A DNA stretch of 64,000 bases. It comes from Lentisphaera marina (lineage in GTDB: Bacteria > Verrucomicrobiota > Lentisphaeria > Lentisphaerales > Lentisphaeraceae). The stretch's first letter is position 1, and each line of letters opens with the position of its first letter. The stretch covers positions 124,001 to 188,000 of the forward strand of contig NZ_JAQZZL010000001.1 in the NCBI RefSeq assembly GCF_028745505.1, in the 5' to 3' direction. The notes below the pieces were generated by a model. It had not been told where the DNA came from. It was given only the letters and a program-made list of their open reading frames with translations, and did no database searches. This document shows positions 41,439-51,806 of the stretch, one piece after another. Both the position numbers and the translations under genes were made by a program.

Positions 41439-42352
41439 TAGACCCAATCCTTTGGCTTCAAAAAATAATCAGTCAATCGTGCTTCTTCAGAGCCTTTTGG
41501 ATACTGAGCACAATAATCCCAGCTAACCAAAGGTGGCATAGACATCAAAATTGCTTCTGTTCTACCGCCAGACTGCAGACCAAAAAGTGTACCTCGATCA
41601 TAGACCAAGTTAAACTCCACATATCGACCACGTCTCTGTACTTGAAAGTTCCTTTCTCGCTCTCCGTAGGGGTGGTTTTTTCTCTTTTCAGCAATCGGGA
41701 GGTAGGCATCCAAGAAAGAATCTCCTATAGCTTTCATAAAATCAAACGATTTATCAAAACCCCATTCATTAAGGTCATCAAAAAAAACACCGCCTACACC
41801 GCGCTGTTCATCTCTATGCTTTAAATAAAAATAATCATCACACCACTTTTTATAGCGATCATAAACACCTTCACCAAAGGGCTCGCAAGCTTTCTTAGCA
41901 GTACTATGCCAATGCTGACAATCCTCGTCAAAACCGTAATAAGGTGTTAAATCATAACCGCCGCCAAACCACCAAGTTGGATTTTCTTCACCTGCACTAA
42001 AGAAACGTACATTCGCATGTGTCGTTGGCATGTAGGGGTTCCGAGGGTGAAGTACTAATGAAACACCCGCAGCCTTAAAAGGTTTATTCGCAATCTCGCC
42101 TCTATGCGCAGAGGCTGAACCAGGTAATTTCGCCCCTTCGACACAAGAAAAGTTAACACCCCCCTTCTCGAAAACAGCCCCCTCTTTTATAACGGCACTT
42201 ACACCAAAACCATTTAGTCCTGTCTCTCCATCTTTATCCCAACGATCAAACTCGAAAGATTGCTCTCCATCAAAATCTTCTAAGCCTTTGCAAATATTTT
42301 TTTGTAAGGCTTGTAGATAAGTAGTAATCTGATGGAAGTCCACCTGCGACAT
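41438..42352 (-). CDS. hemF: Oxygen-dependent coproporphyrinogen-III oxidase
   Basis: A 304-residue enzyme that decarboxylates coproporphyrinogen III to protoporphyrinogen IX using O2. The family signature appears as [18 protein letters not shown], followed by [15 protein letters not shown] and [11 protein letters not shown]; the C-terminal [20 protein letters not shown] is also standard. Presence of the oxygen-dependent form implies aerobic or microaerobic growth. First gene of the hemF-unknown-propeller-hemD operon. Confidence 0.97.
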   Translation of the reverse strand: MSQVDFHQITTYLQALQKNICKGLEDFDGEQSFEFDRWDKDGETGLNGFGVSAVIKEGAVFEKGGVNFSCVEGAKLPGSASAHRGEIANKPFKAAGVSLVLHPRNPYMPTTHANVRFFSAGEENPTWWFGGGYDLTPYYGFDEDCQHWHSTAKKACEPFGEGVYDRYKKWCDDYFYLKHRDEQRGVGGVFFDDLNEWGFDKSFDFMKAIGDSFLDAYLPIAEKRKNHPYGERERNFQVQRRGRYVEFNLVYDRGTLFGLQSGGRTEAILMSMPPLVSWDYCAQYPKGSEEARLTDYFLKPKDWV

Positions 42353-42601
42353 ATATAACTCCGAATTTTCTATTGAGAGCCAATATAGTTTTCAATTGCT
42401 GAATGTTAAGTGGAAATACTATCGCGATCTTTAATTATACGTGAAGCCGGTGCATTTTTTTGCAATTAGACTGAATTATAAGTACAATAGATACAAATGA
42501 TACTTATTTTAAGTAATCAACAGTAAATTTCCATTATCAACTTTTTGATTACAAAAGCTCTAGCATATTAAGTTAAACATACTCATTAATAAAGGATACA
42601 A

Positions 42602-43024
42602 ATGAAACTTCTTTACACTCTAATTGCTTTTATCTCCATACAAACATTATATGCAGACAGCACTAAACAAAGTTTTCAAGAATTCATTTTAGGGCGCTGG
42701 GAATTTGACGTTCCTAACGCCATTAAAGAGCAAGAAAAAAACTTAAAAAAAGAGCTCCCAGAAAAACTCAAGAACCAAGTCAAAGAACAACTCGAGGGCT
42801 CTATAGTTATTATTAAAAAAGATGAGATCGAAGTTCTCCTCATCTCCTCTGAGAAAAAATTAAAATACACCGTAAAAGAAGTTGGTCCTAATTACATAAA
42901 AACTTCTATCACATACCCACTTGGTGGCGTTGAAAATAGAACATTCATCTATGAAAACGACCTTCTCTACGTACGTGAAGGAGACAAAAACTATATGATC
43001 CTCAAAAAGATCGTTAAAAAGTAA
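42602..43024 (+). CDS. Small exported protein, function unknown
   Basis: A 140-residue protein with a signal peptide ending near LYADS (residue 19). The mature part begins FILGRWEFDVP, followed by a Lys/Glu-rich helix (about 38-65) and strands (IVIIKKDEIEVLLI, LLYVREGDKNYMIL). A G-x-W start followed by beta strands recalls lipocalin-like domains, but this is weak. It stands alone, with a 250-base upstream gap and a bidirectional terminator downstream. Confidence 0.6.
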   Translation: MKLLYTLIAFISIQTLYADSTKQSFQEFILGRWEFDVPNAIKEQEKNLKKELPEKLKNQVKEQLEGSIVIIKKDEIEVLLISSEKKLKYTVKEVGPNYIKTSITYPLGGVENRTFIYENDLLYVREGDKNYMILKKIVKK

Positions 43025-43046
43025 GCTTCACACCCTGTACACAAAA

Positions 43047-43076
43047 AAAGCTCTTCACAATGAAGAGCTTTTTTTA
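43047..43076. terminator. Bidirectional terminator
   Basis: An eleven-base-pair stem AAAGCTCTTCA/TGAAGAGCTTT with loop CAA, an A run before it and a T run after. It separates the convergent small exported-protein gene and purQ, and should serve both. Confidence 0.9.
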
Positions 43077-43095
43077 TATCTAAATGGAATAAAGA

Positions 43096-43902
43096 CTAGA
43101 GTAATTCCGCCTCTGCGAACTGCACTGCATTTCTAAATATCTGCATACCCAGACCTTCTTCAGGAAGAGTACCGTTAATTTTTTGCTGCGTCCAATGAGG
43201 GTGATTAAAAGGAGAAATATAAGCCTCCGGGTGTGGCATCAAGCCAAACACTCTACCAGACTTATCACATATCCCTGCAATACTATTCTGCGAACCATTT
43301 GGATTCATCGGAAATTCTTGTGTCGGTTCAATCGTCACTGGGTCTGCATAGCGAAGACAAACATGACCGCCTTCTTCAAGTTGATTTAAAGTCTCATCAT
43401 CCATGGCTACTAATTTACCTTCGCCATGACGAATTGGAACTGGTAGAACATGAATCCCCTTTGTGAATACACACTGAGAATCCTCTTCGACTTTTAATGT
43501 CACCCAATTATCGCGGAAAGTTCCACAATCATTGTGCTGCAGTGCGACTTCTTGATTAAAAAGACCCTTTAAGGCTGGGACAATACCCAAACGAGTCATG
43601 GTTTGAAATCCATTGCAGATACCAATAATTAGCTTACCCGAATCAATAAAAGATTCTAACTCTTGACGCAAACCATGCTTAATACGATTCGCCAACACTG
43701 TGCCCGAACCCAAATGGTCGCCAAAAGAAAAACCACCAATGAATGCCAAGACATGGTACTCATTCAAGTTCTCAGGGGATTTAAGTAAGTCATTCAAATG
43801 AATCTTACTTGCACTTGCTCCAGCAGCTTCAAAAGCCACTGCAGTTTCTTTTTCACAATTAAGGCCAAGACCTGTAATAATTAATGCTTTAACGCGACTC
43901 AT
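43096..43902 (-). CDS. purQ: Phosphoribosylformylglycinamidine synthase, glutaminase subunit
   Basis: A 268-residue class I glutamine amidotransferase that feeds ammonia to PurL. The oxyanion/nucleophile segment GICNGFQTM (Cys near residue 96) and the catalytic His-x-Glu in MPHPEAYI are present. Two bases separate it from purL, and GGAG lies seven bases before its ATG. It is longer than Bacillus PurQ and resembles the amidotransferase part of long-type enzymes, here as a separate chain. Confidence 0.95.
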   Translation of the reverse strand: MSRVKALIITGLGLNCEKETAVAFEAAGASASKIHLNDLLKSPENLNEYHVLAFIGGFSFGDHLGSGTVLANRIKHGLRQELESFIDSGKLIIGICNGFQTMTRLGIVPALKGLFNQEVALQHNDCGTFRDNWVTLKVEEDSQCVFTKGIHVLPVPIRHGEGKLVAMDDETLNQLEEGGHVCLRYADPVTIEPTQEFPMNPNGSQNSIAGICDKSGRVFGLMPHPEAYISPFNHPHWTQQKINGTLPEEGLGMQIFRNAVQFAEAELL

Positions 43903-43904
43903 GA

Positions 43905-46868
43905 TTAAACTCCATCCAATGTCTTTTTATAAGACTTAACTAAGTTTTCTAAATTAAGTGCAGCTACAATGTGCTTACCCTGACGAATAACTAATTCATC
44001 ATCTAAGGTTACTACACCTACTTTCGCAAAAGACACACCGGCTAATGCTGCTTCGAATTCACTTGCCTTGTCAGGTGCTACCGTAGCTACCAAACGACTA
44101 TTAGATTCAGAGAATAACAATTCTGTTTCACTTAAGTCATCAGATGGGATTGAGTTGATATCAATCTCCATACCCAAACGACCTGCAATGGATTTTCTCG
44201 CAAATGCTGCCGCTAGACCACCAAATGCTGGTGCATGTAATGAGTGAACTAACTCCGCATCAGTCGCCTGGTGAACTTGCTTATAAATTTTCTTTGCTTC
44301 ATCTGCATTAACTTTAGGCACTTTATTACCTACATAGCCTTTGAGTGATGCATACTGAGAACCACCTAATTCGGCAAAAGTCTCACCAATTACGTAAACG
44401 TAATCACCCGCTCGCTTGGATGAAAGTGTCACTGATTTTGAAATATCTTTCATCGGTGCAATTGCAGAAAAAAGAAGCGTTGGAGGGATAGAAATTTTCT
44501 TGCCACCACGAGTGCTGTCGTTCTTCATAGAATCTTTACCAGAAATACAAGGAAGCATAAAAGCTTTACAGTAGTCATATAGAGCTTGGTTGGAGCGAAC
44601 CAACTGAGCGAGTTTATATTGTCCATCAGGAGTTTTTGCAGATTCCACTGGATCCGGCCAACAAAAGTTGTCAAGGCCAGCAACTTTCTCAATTGAACCA
44701 CCCACAGCAACAATCTTACGAAGGCACATATCAATAATAGATGCAGTCATGTGATAAGTATCGATATCTGAATACGATGGTGCAAGACCATTGGAAAGCA
44801 CAAAACCTTCTTGAGTCATTGGCTCTGCCATGAAGACCGATGCATCAGAATCAACATCAGCTTCCACACCTACATAAGGTTTCACTACTGACAAAGCTTT
44901 CACTTCGTGATCGTATTGACGTGCTTTGTACTCACTTGAACACAAGTTTAAACTTGCTAGCAATTCGTGAATATCATCTGAGATTTCACTTTCAAACTCT
45001 TCAGGGATTTCTTCAAATACTGGAGCATCCCATTTTGCTTTTAACTGAAGCTTAGGGTTACCACCGTGCATAAAATCAAGATCTAAAAATGCTACCGTAA
45101 GTTCATTGTATACGAGGTGACATTTACCGGAGTCATTGAAAGTACCTAAAACGGTAGCTTCAACATCACGCTCACCTGCTAATGTAAGGAAAGCATCAAC
45201 TTTCTCTGCGGGGACCGCAAAACTCATGCGTTCTTGAGCTTCAGAAACAAAGATTTCCCAAGGCTGAAGACCAGCATATTTTAAAGGTGCTTTAGCTAAA
45301 TCAACGTAACAACCATTACACTCAGTCGCCATTTCACCAATTGATGAAGAAAGACCACCTGCGCCATTATCAGTAACAAAACGGTAAAGATCTGCGTCAC
45401 GTGCTTCGTATAAAAAGTCAGCAGCTTTTTTCTGTGTGATAGGGTCACCAATCTGAACAGCTGCAACTGGAGAGTCTTTATGAAGCTCTTCTGATGAGAA
45501 TGTTGCGCCATGAATACCATCTTTACCAATACGACCACCAACCATAACAATGAGGTCACCTGGTTCAATAGTCTTAAGAGATGCTGATTTACCATGCTGC
45601 TTGTGAGGTAAAATACCTACTGTACCACAATAAACTAATGGCTTACCAATGTAACGCGCATCAAAATACTCCCAGCCTAAGCCATAAGGAATACCCGATT
45701 GGTTACCACCTTCAATAACACCCTGGTGAACACCATCGCGGATTCGACGTGGGTGAAGTAGACCTTCAGGCACTTCACTGGAATCAACAAAAGGCGAACC
45801 TAAGCAATAGCCCCATACATTCACTAGCATCTCAGCGCCCGTGCCAGTACCCATGATATCACGGTTAACACCAACAATCCCAGTCATTGCACCACCGTAG
45901 GGGTCGAGTGCTGATGGACTATTATGAGTTTCTAGTTTAAATGCCAAGTCATATTTTTCGTTAAAAGTAATTACACCAGCGTTGTCGTGGAATACAGAGA
46001 CTAACCAATCAACTTGCTCACCTATTTCAAAAGTCGACTTTTTGATATAACTCTTGTAGAGTGAGTTGATCGTCTCAACATTGCCTTCTGCATCCGTATA
46101 CTCAATATCTGCCGCGAAAATTTTGTGTGAACAGTGCTCACTCCAACTCTGTGCTAAACATTCTAGTTCAGCATCTGTCAATTTACCTTTTAGACCAAGT
46201 GCTTCACGCTCAGGGTCATTATTGTTAATGGCATAATCGCGAATAGCCTGCATTTCGTCTAATTGAAGAGCTAAAGTCTTAGAATTAGAAATATCCATGA
46301 GCTCATCATCGCTAACGTCAATATTGATGAAATCTACTTTAGGTTCTTCGGTCGCAACAAATTCTGGAACATTAATGGGACTACCATTGTGCTTCCATTC
46401 TTCAAAAGACATGATTGCCACACTTTGAATCAACTCATTTGCTAATAAATCTTTAGCAATATGTTCTATGTCTGTCTTCTTTAAATTAGGTGAACTAATA
46501 AAATACTCTCTAGAACTATATACTTTTTCTTCTTCAGTGAGAGGGCGTCCGATAATATCACGTATAGCTTCTCTAGCCGTACGAGAAACATTATCAGTTA
46601 CACCTGCCAAAAAGCCTACTGAAATAAACCAATCAAAAGTTCTTTCTTCAAAGGCGCCAATAACACCTTGCTGTAATACAGGGTTGACAATTTCTTTTAA
46701 AACTTCTTCAGCAGACTTTCTTGCGAAATTCGCATCTATTGTTAAAATTTCAGCCGTCTCTACCTTATTTAAATCATAAGATAAAATAGACTTAGCTTTT
46801 TTCTGAACCGTGTGTCCAGCAGGATCATCCATCCCGATTCGTGGGCTTATTTCCAAGCGATATATCAT
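43905..46868 (-). CDS. purL: Phosphoribosylformylglycinamidine synthase, synthetase subunit with fused PurS-like N-terminus
   Basis: A 987-residue ATP-dependent enzyme for the fourth step of purine synthesis. The first ~170 residues resemble two PurS-like units (RLEISPRIGMDDPAG ...). The catalytic body has the linker LTDAELECLAQSWSEHCSHK, KLETHNSPSALDPYGGA and DNGAGGLSSSIGEMA. The start at 46868 (MIYRLEIS) has AAAGGT seven bases ahead; an upstream ATG at 46928 would overlap fur and lacks this site. The amidotransferase is the separate purQ just downstream. Confidence 0.95.
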   Translation of the reverse strand: MIYRLEISPRIGMDDPAGHTVQKKAKSILSYDLNKVETAEILTIDANFARKSAEEVLKEIVNPVLQQGVIGAFEERTFDWFISVGFLAGVTDNVSRTAREAIRDIIGRPLTEEEKVYSSREYFISSPNLKKTDIEHIAKDLLANELIQSVAIMSFEEWKHNGSPINVPEFVATEEPKVDFINIDVSDDELMDISNSKTLALQLDEMQAIRDYAINNNDPEREALGLKGKLTDAELECLAQSWSEHCSHKIFAADIEYTDAEGNVETINSLYKSYIKKSTFEIGEQVDWLVSVFHDNAGVITFNEKYDLAFKLETHNSPSALDPYGGAMTGIVGVNRDIMGTGTGAEMLVNVWGYCLGSPFVDSSEVPEGLLHPRRIRDGVHQGVIEGGNQSGIPYGLGWEYFDARYIGKPLVYCGTVGILPHKQHGKSASLKTIEPGDLIVMVGGRIGKDGIHGATFSSEELHKDSPVAAVQIGDPITQKKAADFLYEARDADLYRFVTDNGAGGLSSSIGEMATECNGCYVDLAKAPLKYAGLQPWEIFVSEAQERMSFAVPAEKVDAFLTLAGERDVEATVLGTFNDSGKCHLVYNELTVAFLDLDFMHGGNPKLQLKAKWDAPVFEEIPEEFESEISDDIHELLASLNLCSSEYKARQYDHEVKALSVVKPYVGVEADVDSDASVFMAEPMTQEGFVLSNGLAPSYSDIDTYHMTASIIDMCLRKIVAVGGSIEKVAGLDNFCWPDPVESAKTPDGQYKLAQLVRSNQALYDYCKAFMLPCISGKDSMKNDSTRGGKKISIPPTLLFSAIAPMKDISKSVTLSSKRAGDYVYVIGETFAELGGSQYASLKGYVGNKVPKVNADEAKKIYKQVHQATDAELVHSLHAPAFGGLAAAFARKSIAGRLGMEIDINSIPSDDLSETELLFSESNSRLVATVAPDKASEFEAALAGVSFAKVGVVTLDDELVIRQGKHIVAALNLENLVKSYKKTLDGV

Positions 46869-46878
46869 TTTATTACCT

Positions 46879-47334
46879 TTAATTATTGGCTTCAGCATCA
46901 TCATCTGTACAATCACCACAGATTCCAAATAGCTGCAAGCTATGATCTTTTATTACAAAACCATGATCGAGACAAACTTTCTCTTGTAACTCTTCTATTC
47001 GTGGTTCTAAAAATTCAACAACCTTATCGCATTTCAGGCATACTAAGTGATCGTGATGAGCACGATCTACCATGTTTTCGTAATGCTGATGCTTATGTCC
47101 TAGGGTTGTTTTGTGAACAATCTTCATGTCATGAAGAATATCCAAAGTTCTGTAAACTGTCGCTCGCGAAACTTTAACACCACCAACACTGAGGTCGGCA
47201 GCAAATTGATCAGCATCAAAGTGATCTTTTCGTTTCATAACTTCTTCAAGGATAATCACCCTTTCACGCGTCACTTTTAAGCCCATGATTTTGAGCTGTG
47301 CTTTAAAACGATCTAAAATTTCTTCGTACGGCAT
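46879..47334 (-). CDS. fur: Fur-family metal-dependent transcriptional regulator
   Basis: A 151-residue regulator with the winged helix (LKVTRERVIILEEV ... KVSRATVYRTLDIL, about 18-70) and the metal sites HHDHLVCLKCDKVVEF near 92 and CGDC near 140; the two CxxC pairs form the structural zinc site. It could be Fur, Zur or PerR; sequence alone does not settle this. It lies between bamA and purL, ending ten bases before purL. Confidence 0.9.
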   Translation of the reverse strand: MPYEEILDRFKAQLKIMGLKVTRERVIILEEVMKRKDHFDADQFAADLSVGGVKVSRATVYRTLDILHDMKIVHKTTLGHKHQHYENMVDRAHHDHLVCLKCDKVVEFLEPRIEELQEKVCLDHGFVIKDHSLQLFGICGDCTDDDAEANN

Positions 47335-47342
47335 AATTTATC

Positions 47343-49598
47343 CTAAAAGTTGTATCCCATATTAAAATGGAAGCTTCCTGAATCATCTTCTGTCTCAGAA
47401 TTATCGACTACTGGTTTACCGTAATAGAGTTCAACCACACCAATTGGTAAGTTAATTCTAAGACCGGGCCCTGTAGTTAAACTGAGGTCACTTAAATCAG
47501 CAAAGTCATAGGAATCTTCCCACACATTACCCGCATCCACAAACCAAACCCCATTGAAAGTTTTATTAAATGGTACATCAAGCTCTGCTGATAGTAATAG
47601 GAATGAAGCACCACCTAAGGGATCTTCATTTGAATCAACTGGGCCTAATTCACGTTCATCATAACCACGAACTCGACCGATACCACCACCAAAATATCGA
47701 TCGTAAATCGGATCATCGCCAATTAAGGTATTGACCTCGGCATGTAGTTTAAGCACTGACTCTTCAAAAGCTTCATTATACGTCGTCCAACGCACTTTAA
47801 ATTTCCCCGATTCATTATCAGAGCCGATCACAATAGACTGTAATTCAGACGTGAATTGCATAATCCCACCTTCATTGGGGCGTCGAGTACTATTACGAGT
47901 ATCTTTTCGTAAAGTTAAGATATAAGCTGATGAAATATCAGTTGTTTCTTCATCTTCCATTTCTTTAGATACATCATCATCCATGTCTAATTCAATTTGA
48001 TATAAACGATGGGCATGACGGATGGTCCACAGAGGATATTTAGACAACCTTTTGGTCAAACCAACTTCATAACCTAGCTTTTCTTGATCATACTCATCAT
48101 AATATCTTTCCGACATAAAAAATGATGTACTTAAAGATAAGGGTTTTCCCATAAACCATGGATCTACCCAACCAATTGATAAATCTTGTCGCTCAGAACC
48201 AAATTTCGCACGCGATTGAAATCTTTGACCACCGCCAATAAAAGGCCACCCTTCATACAAATCGAAATTTGATTGAGAAAATTCAATACTACCCACAAAT
48301 GAATCTGCAGAAGAAAAACCGCCGCCAAGACCAATTTGCCCCGTACTCTTTTCTTCAACCTTTAACTGTAGATCTTTATAACCTTCTATTTCAGTATCAA
48401 CTGCAGTTAGATCCACCTTTTCAAAATAGTTCATATTAATCAAACGCTTTTTAGACTTATCAATCAAGTCTTTATTAGCTTTATCATCTGGCTGAATTGC
48501 CAATTCTCGTCTGATTACATATTCTTTCGTGTCATTGTTACCTGTGATAATGATATCTCTAATCTTGGAAGGTTTACCCTCCACAATTCTGTAGTTGACA
48601 TCAACAATATGTGTTTGTGGATTGGGATTTAATTGTGCTGAACAATACAGATCTAAATAACCTTCATTCTGATATTTCGTTGTCATCCGATCAATATCGG
48701 CATCTTCCACAAGCGTTGAATAAGTAAAGCCAGACTTAGCAGTCACTAATTTTTCTAAATCAGCGGTTGAGTAAATACTGTTGCCAGAAATTGTTACGTT
48801 ACCCACGATATAAGGGCGCCCCTCTGTGATAAAGATATCCAACTCTAAGTATTCGCCATCGTCTTTTTTGACAACTTTTTCTATTTTAAAGTCTAAATAA
48901 CCTCTCGATTTATACTGACGTTTAATTAATTTTTGGTCCGCATCAAAAATCAACTCATTAAAAAAACCTGTATCAAACATGTAACGCCAAAAACTGGGCT
49001 TAGTATTGATCATATCTGCTAAGTCATCATCTAGAAATACTGTGTTTCCGTGGAAGCGCACCTCATCAACTTGCAAACTACTTTTTTCATCAACTACAAT
49101 ACGTAAAATTACTTCTTCAGGATCGTTTGTCTTTTCAACATTAAAAAAGATATCGGCATTATAGTAACCTTCATCATCGTAAAGCTTTTTAATATTATGC
49201 TTATCTGCTGCCATCACAGCTTCATCCAGAGGCTCATCTACCACTAAATCAAGTTCGTCGATAATGTCTTCATCATCTAATTCTTCGTTACCTTCCACAA
49301 GGATTTCGATCAATTTGGGACGGCGTGTAACAGTTATTTTCAAGACGCCAGCATCTTCGTCAAACTCTGTTTCTACATTAATAAACTCATTAGTTTGATA
49401 CAGTCGACGGATGTCACTTGATAAAACTCTTGGCGATAGAGTGGTGCCTGGTTTTGATTTAATATTATTGAGAACAAAACCCGATTGAATTTTTTCCCCT
49501 TTAGAATTATACACCTGAACTTCCGTAATATTTTTTGCCAAAGCAAAAGAAGTAAATAGAAATATAATAAGTATTATTTTATACGTTTGTTTTAACAT
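47343..49598 (-). CDS. bamA: Outer membrane protein assembly factor BamA
   Basis: A 751-residue outer-membrane protein that inserts beta-barrel proteins. Signal peptide (1-21, ending ALA), five POTRA domains (about 22-400) with repeated patterns such as VRFHGNTVF, VTISGNSIYSTADLEKL and IIITGNNDTKEYVIRRELAI, then the 16-strand barrel. The loop-6 motif VRGYDERELGP and the C-terminal aromatic (GYNF) are standard. GAGGG precedes the ATG. It proves a diderm envelope. It starts eight bases after dnaB. Confidence 0.95.
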   Translation of the reverse strand: MLKQTYKIILIIFLFTSFALAKNITEVQVYNSKGEKIQSGFVLNNIKSKPGTTLSPRVLSSDIRRLYQTNEFINVETEFDEDAGVLKITVTRRPKLIEILVEGNEELDDEDIIDELDLVVDEPLDEAVMAADKHNIKKLYDDEGYYNADIFFNVEKTNDPEEVILRIVVDEKSSLQVDEVRFHGNTVFLDDDLADMINTKPSFWRYMFDTGFFNELIFDADQKLIKRQYKSRGYLDFKIEKVVKKDDGEYLELDIFITEGRPYIVGNVTISGNSIYSTADLEKLVTAKSGFTYSTLVEDADIDRMTTKYQNEGYLDLYCSAQLNPNPQTHIVDVNYRIVEGKPSKIRDIIITGNNDTKEYVIRRELAIQPDDKANKDLIDKSKKRLINMNYFEKVDLTAVDTEIEGYKDLQLKVEEKSTGQIGLGGGFSSADSFVGSIEFSQSNFDLYEGWPFIGGGQRFQSRAKFGSERQDLSIGWVDPWFMGKPLSLSTSFFMSERYYDEYDQEKLGYEVGLTKRLSKYPLWTIRHAHRLYQIELDMDDDVSKEMEDEETTDISSAYILTLRKDTRNSTRRPNEGGIMQFTSELQSIVIGSDNESGKFKVRWTTYNEAFEESVLKLHAEVNTLIGDDPIYDRYFGGGIGRVRGYDERELGPVDSNEDPLGGASFLLLSAELDVPFNKTFNGVWFVDAGNVWEDSYDFADLSDLSLTTGPGLRINLPIGVVELYYGKPVVDNSETEDDSGSFHFNMGYNF

Positions 49599-49606
49599 GA
49601 CACCCT

Positions 49607-51067
49607 CTAGAATTGATCACTATCATAATCACCCGCAAATCCTGCTTGGGGGTCATTATCTATAAATTTTGTATATTGTGGCATGAAGTTTAATTCAACA
49701 ATGCCCGTTTCACCATTACGGTTCTTAGCCACAATCAGCTCTGTCATTATACCTTCGGCTTCAATTTTCGCCTGATCTTCCTCAATTTGTTGACCTCTAT
49801 CTCTATGGAGGATCATAACAATATCGGCATCCTGTTCAATTGAACCCGATTCACGTAGTTGAGACAGCTTAGGTCGTGCGGCTTCTTTACTTGCCCCACC
49901 CTGCTCTGCTTGACGGTTCATCTGTGCCAAGATAATCACAGGTATGTTGAGCTCTTTGGCAATCCCTTTAATCGCACCAGAAATCTGCGCAACTTCTTGC
50001 TCACGACTGGCATTGCGATTAAGTCCACGACCTCGTAAGAGCTGCAAGTAGTCAATAACGATTAAGTCAACGTCAAACTTTTCTTTCATGCGTCGCGATT
50101 TCGCACGCAATTCCATTACGTCTAATTGAGCCGAATCATCAATGTGAATTTCAGTATCTGCCAAAATATTGGCAGCTTTCTGAATATTAGCAAAATCATT
50201 AGTTGTTACATTCATGTTGCCTATATCTTTCAAGCTTATTTCAGCTTCAGAGGCAACCATTCTCAAAACGAGTGATTGCGTATTCATCTCCAGCGAGAAA
50301 ACTCCCACTGCAATGTTTTTATCACTCTGTCCTCTAGTATTTGCTAGAGCCACATTCGCGGCAATATTCATTGCCAAAGTTGTTTTACCAATCGATGGAC
50401 GTGCGGCTAAAACAATCATCTCGCCCCGCTTAAGACCACCAATTTTATCATCTAAGTCGCGATAACCAGTAGAAAAACCTCTCTCACCTTTATCGCCTTC
50501 AGCGAGTCTGAAGATTGTCCCCATTGCCGCATCAAGCTCATCTTTTAAGGCAACAGATTCTTCCTTAAATAGGTTGTCGGAAATATCAATAACTTCTTTA
50601 TGAAGTTGATCTAGCACTGCACCCGCTGTTGCATCATCCTGCAAACATTGGTCGAGTGTTTCACTTGAGCGTCTAATTAAACGTCTAAGTACAGAGGCAT
50701 CTTGAACGATATCTAAATATTTATCAAAATTTGCCGTACTAGGAACTGAGTTCATCAATTCAAGTAGGTAAACTTCTCCGCCTGCCTGAACGAGCTCTGA
50801 GCCTTTCTTCAAAGCATTGGCTAAAGTTAATACATCGACTGCCTCTTCATTTTTTGCCATTTCGAACAAAGCGCCCGAAATATACTGGTGAGCAGCAGAA
50901 AAGAATGCTTCACGAGTTTTGAGGATCGACATCGAATTAACAATGAGAGAGGGGTCATTGAGCATACAGCCCAAGACCCCTTTTTCCGCATCTATATTAT
51001 GCGGTAAAGGTCGCTCCCCTGAGAGGAGCGACCCAAAATTTACTGCAGTATCAGTTTTGTTTTCCAC
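49607..51067 (-). CDS. dnaB: Replicative DNA helicase DnaB
   Basis: A 486-residue hexameric helicase. The N-terminal domain begins PHNIDAEKGVLGCMLND; the RecA-like domain has Walker A ARPSIGKTTLAMNIA (near residue 225), Walker B LIVIDYLQLL and the arginine-finger region SGSIEQDADIVMILHRD. No intein is present. The start codon is GTG, six bases after the rplI stop. Its place directly behind rplI matches the common rpsF-ssb-rpsR-rplI-dnaB order. Confidence 0.96.
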   Translation of the reverse strand: MENKTDTAVNFGSLLSGERPLPHNIDAEKGVLGCMLNDPSLIVNSMSILKTREAFFSAAHQYISGALFEMAKNEEAVDVLTLANALKKGSELVQAGGEVYLLELMNSVPSTANFDKYLDIVQDASVLRRLIRRSSETLDQCLQDDATAGAVLDQLHKEVIDISDNLFKEESVALKDELDAAMGTIFRLAEGDKGERGFSTGYRDLDDKIGGLKRGEMIVLAARPSIGKTTLAMNIAANVALANTRGQSDKNIAVGVFSLEMNTQSLVLRMVASEAEISLKDIGNMNVTTNDFANIQKAANILADTEIHIDDSAQLDVMELRAKSRRMKEKFDVDLIVIDYLQLLRGRGLNRNASREQEVAQISGAIKGIAKELNIPVIILAQMNRQAEQGGASKEAARPKLSQLRESGSIEQDADIVMILHRDRGQQIEEDQAKIEAEGIMTELIVAKNRNGETGIVELNFMPQYTKFIDNDPQAGFAGDYDSDQF

Positions 51068-51073
51068 TGCTGT

Positions 51074-51523
51074 TTATGCTTTCACCACCCACACTTTAAG
51101 TGTAGCACTGACTTCTGCATGAACTTTCACAGATACTTCATGTACACCGAGTGTTTTGATAGCTTCGCCAACAGCAATTTTACGACGGTCAACTTCAATA
51201 CCATCTTTAACAAGAAGGTCGTGAATTTCCGTTACAGTTACTGAACCGAATAACTTGTCATCTTCACCAGCCTGCATTGGGATAGTGATTGATGTTTCGT
51301 TAATTTTAGCTGCGAGCTCTTGAGCTACGGCAACTTCAGCTTCATGTGCAGCTGCAACTTTCGCGCGACGTGCTTCAATCTGCTTTAAAACTACTTGACT
51401 TGCGTGTACAGCTAAGTCACGTGGAAAAAGGTAGTTACGTGCGTAACCGTTTGCCACTTTAACTGTATCACCAACTTTACCGAGTTTTTCGATATTATCT
51501 AAAAGTACTACTTCGATAGCCAT
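51074..51523 (-). CDS. rplI: 50S ribosomal protein L9
   Basis: A 149-residue L9 with the N-terminal 23S-binding domain (EVVLLDNIEKLGKVGDTVKVANGYARNYL region; conserved GYARNYLFP near residue 27), the long connecting helix rich in Ala/Glu, and the C-terminal domain ending VSVKVHAEVSATLKVWV. Normal length. Eleven bases separate it from rpsR. Confidence 0.97.
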   Translation of the reverse strand: MAIEVVLLDNIEKLGKVGDTVKVANGYARNYLFPRDLAVHASQVVLKQIEARRAKVAAAHEAEVAVAQELAAKINETSITIPMQAGEDDKLFGSVTVTEIHDLLVKDGIEVDRRKIAVGEAIKTLGVHEVSVKVHAEVSATLKVWVVKA

Positions 51524-51533
51524 GATAAACTCC

Positions 51534-51770
51534 TTATTTCACCAATGCGATGTTACGTGCGCGCTTGATAGCCGAAGCAAGCATTGCTTGGTATCTTTTG
51601 CTAACACCTGTAATACGACGAGGAAGAATACGACCACCTTCAGTCATGAATTTTTTTAATACATCTGCATCAGTAAAATCGATGTATGTAACTTTTTGCT
51701 CGCTGAAGCGACAAACTTTTGCTCTTACTGCAGCTTTTTTACGCTTTGATTTTCTTCTTTGATTAGCCAT
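51534..51770 (-). CDS. rpsR: 30S ribosomal protein S18
   Basis: A 78-residue basic protein with the S18 core ADVLKKFMTEGGRILPRRI and the C-terminal AMLASAIKRARNIALV. The N-terminus is Lys/Arg-rich; the single Cys (KVCRF) lies where zinc-binding S18 forms have Cys, but a full zinc set is absent. Between ssb and rplI as usual. Confidence 0.97.
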   Translation of the reverse strand: MANQRRKSKRKKAAVRAKVCRFSEQKVTYIDFTDADVLKKFMTEGGRILPRRITGVSKRYQAMLASAIKRARNIALVK

Positions 51771-51806
51771 TTGCTTTTTCCTTATAAATTAAATTGCTTC
51801 CAAAAC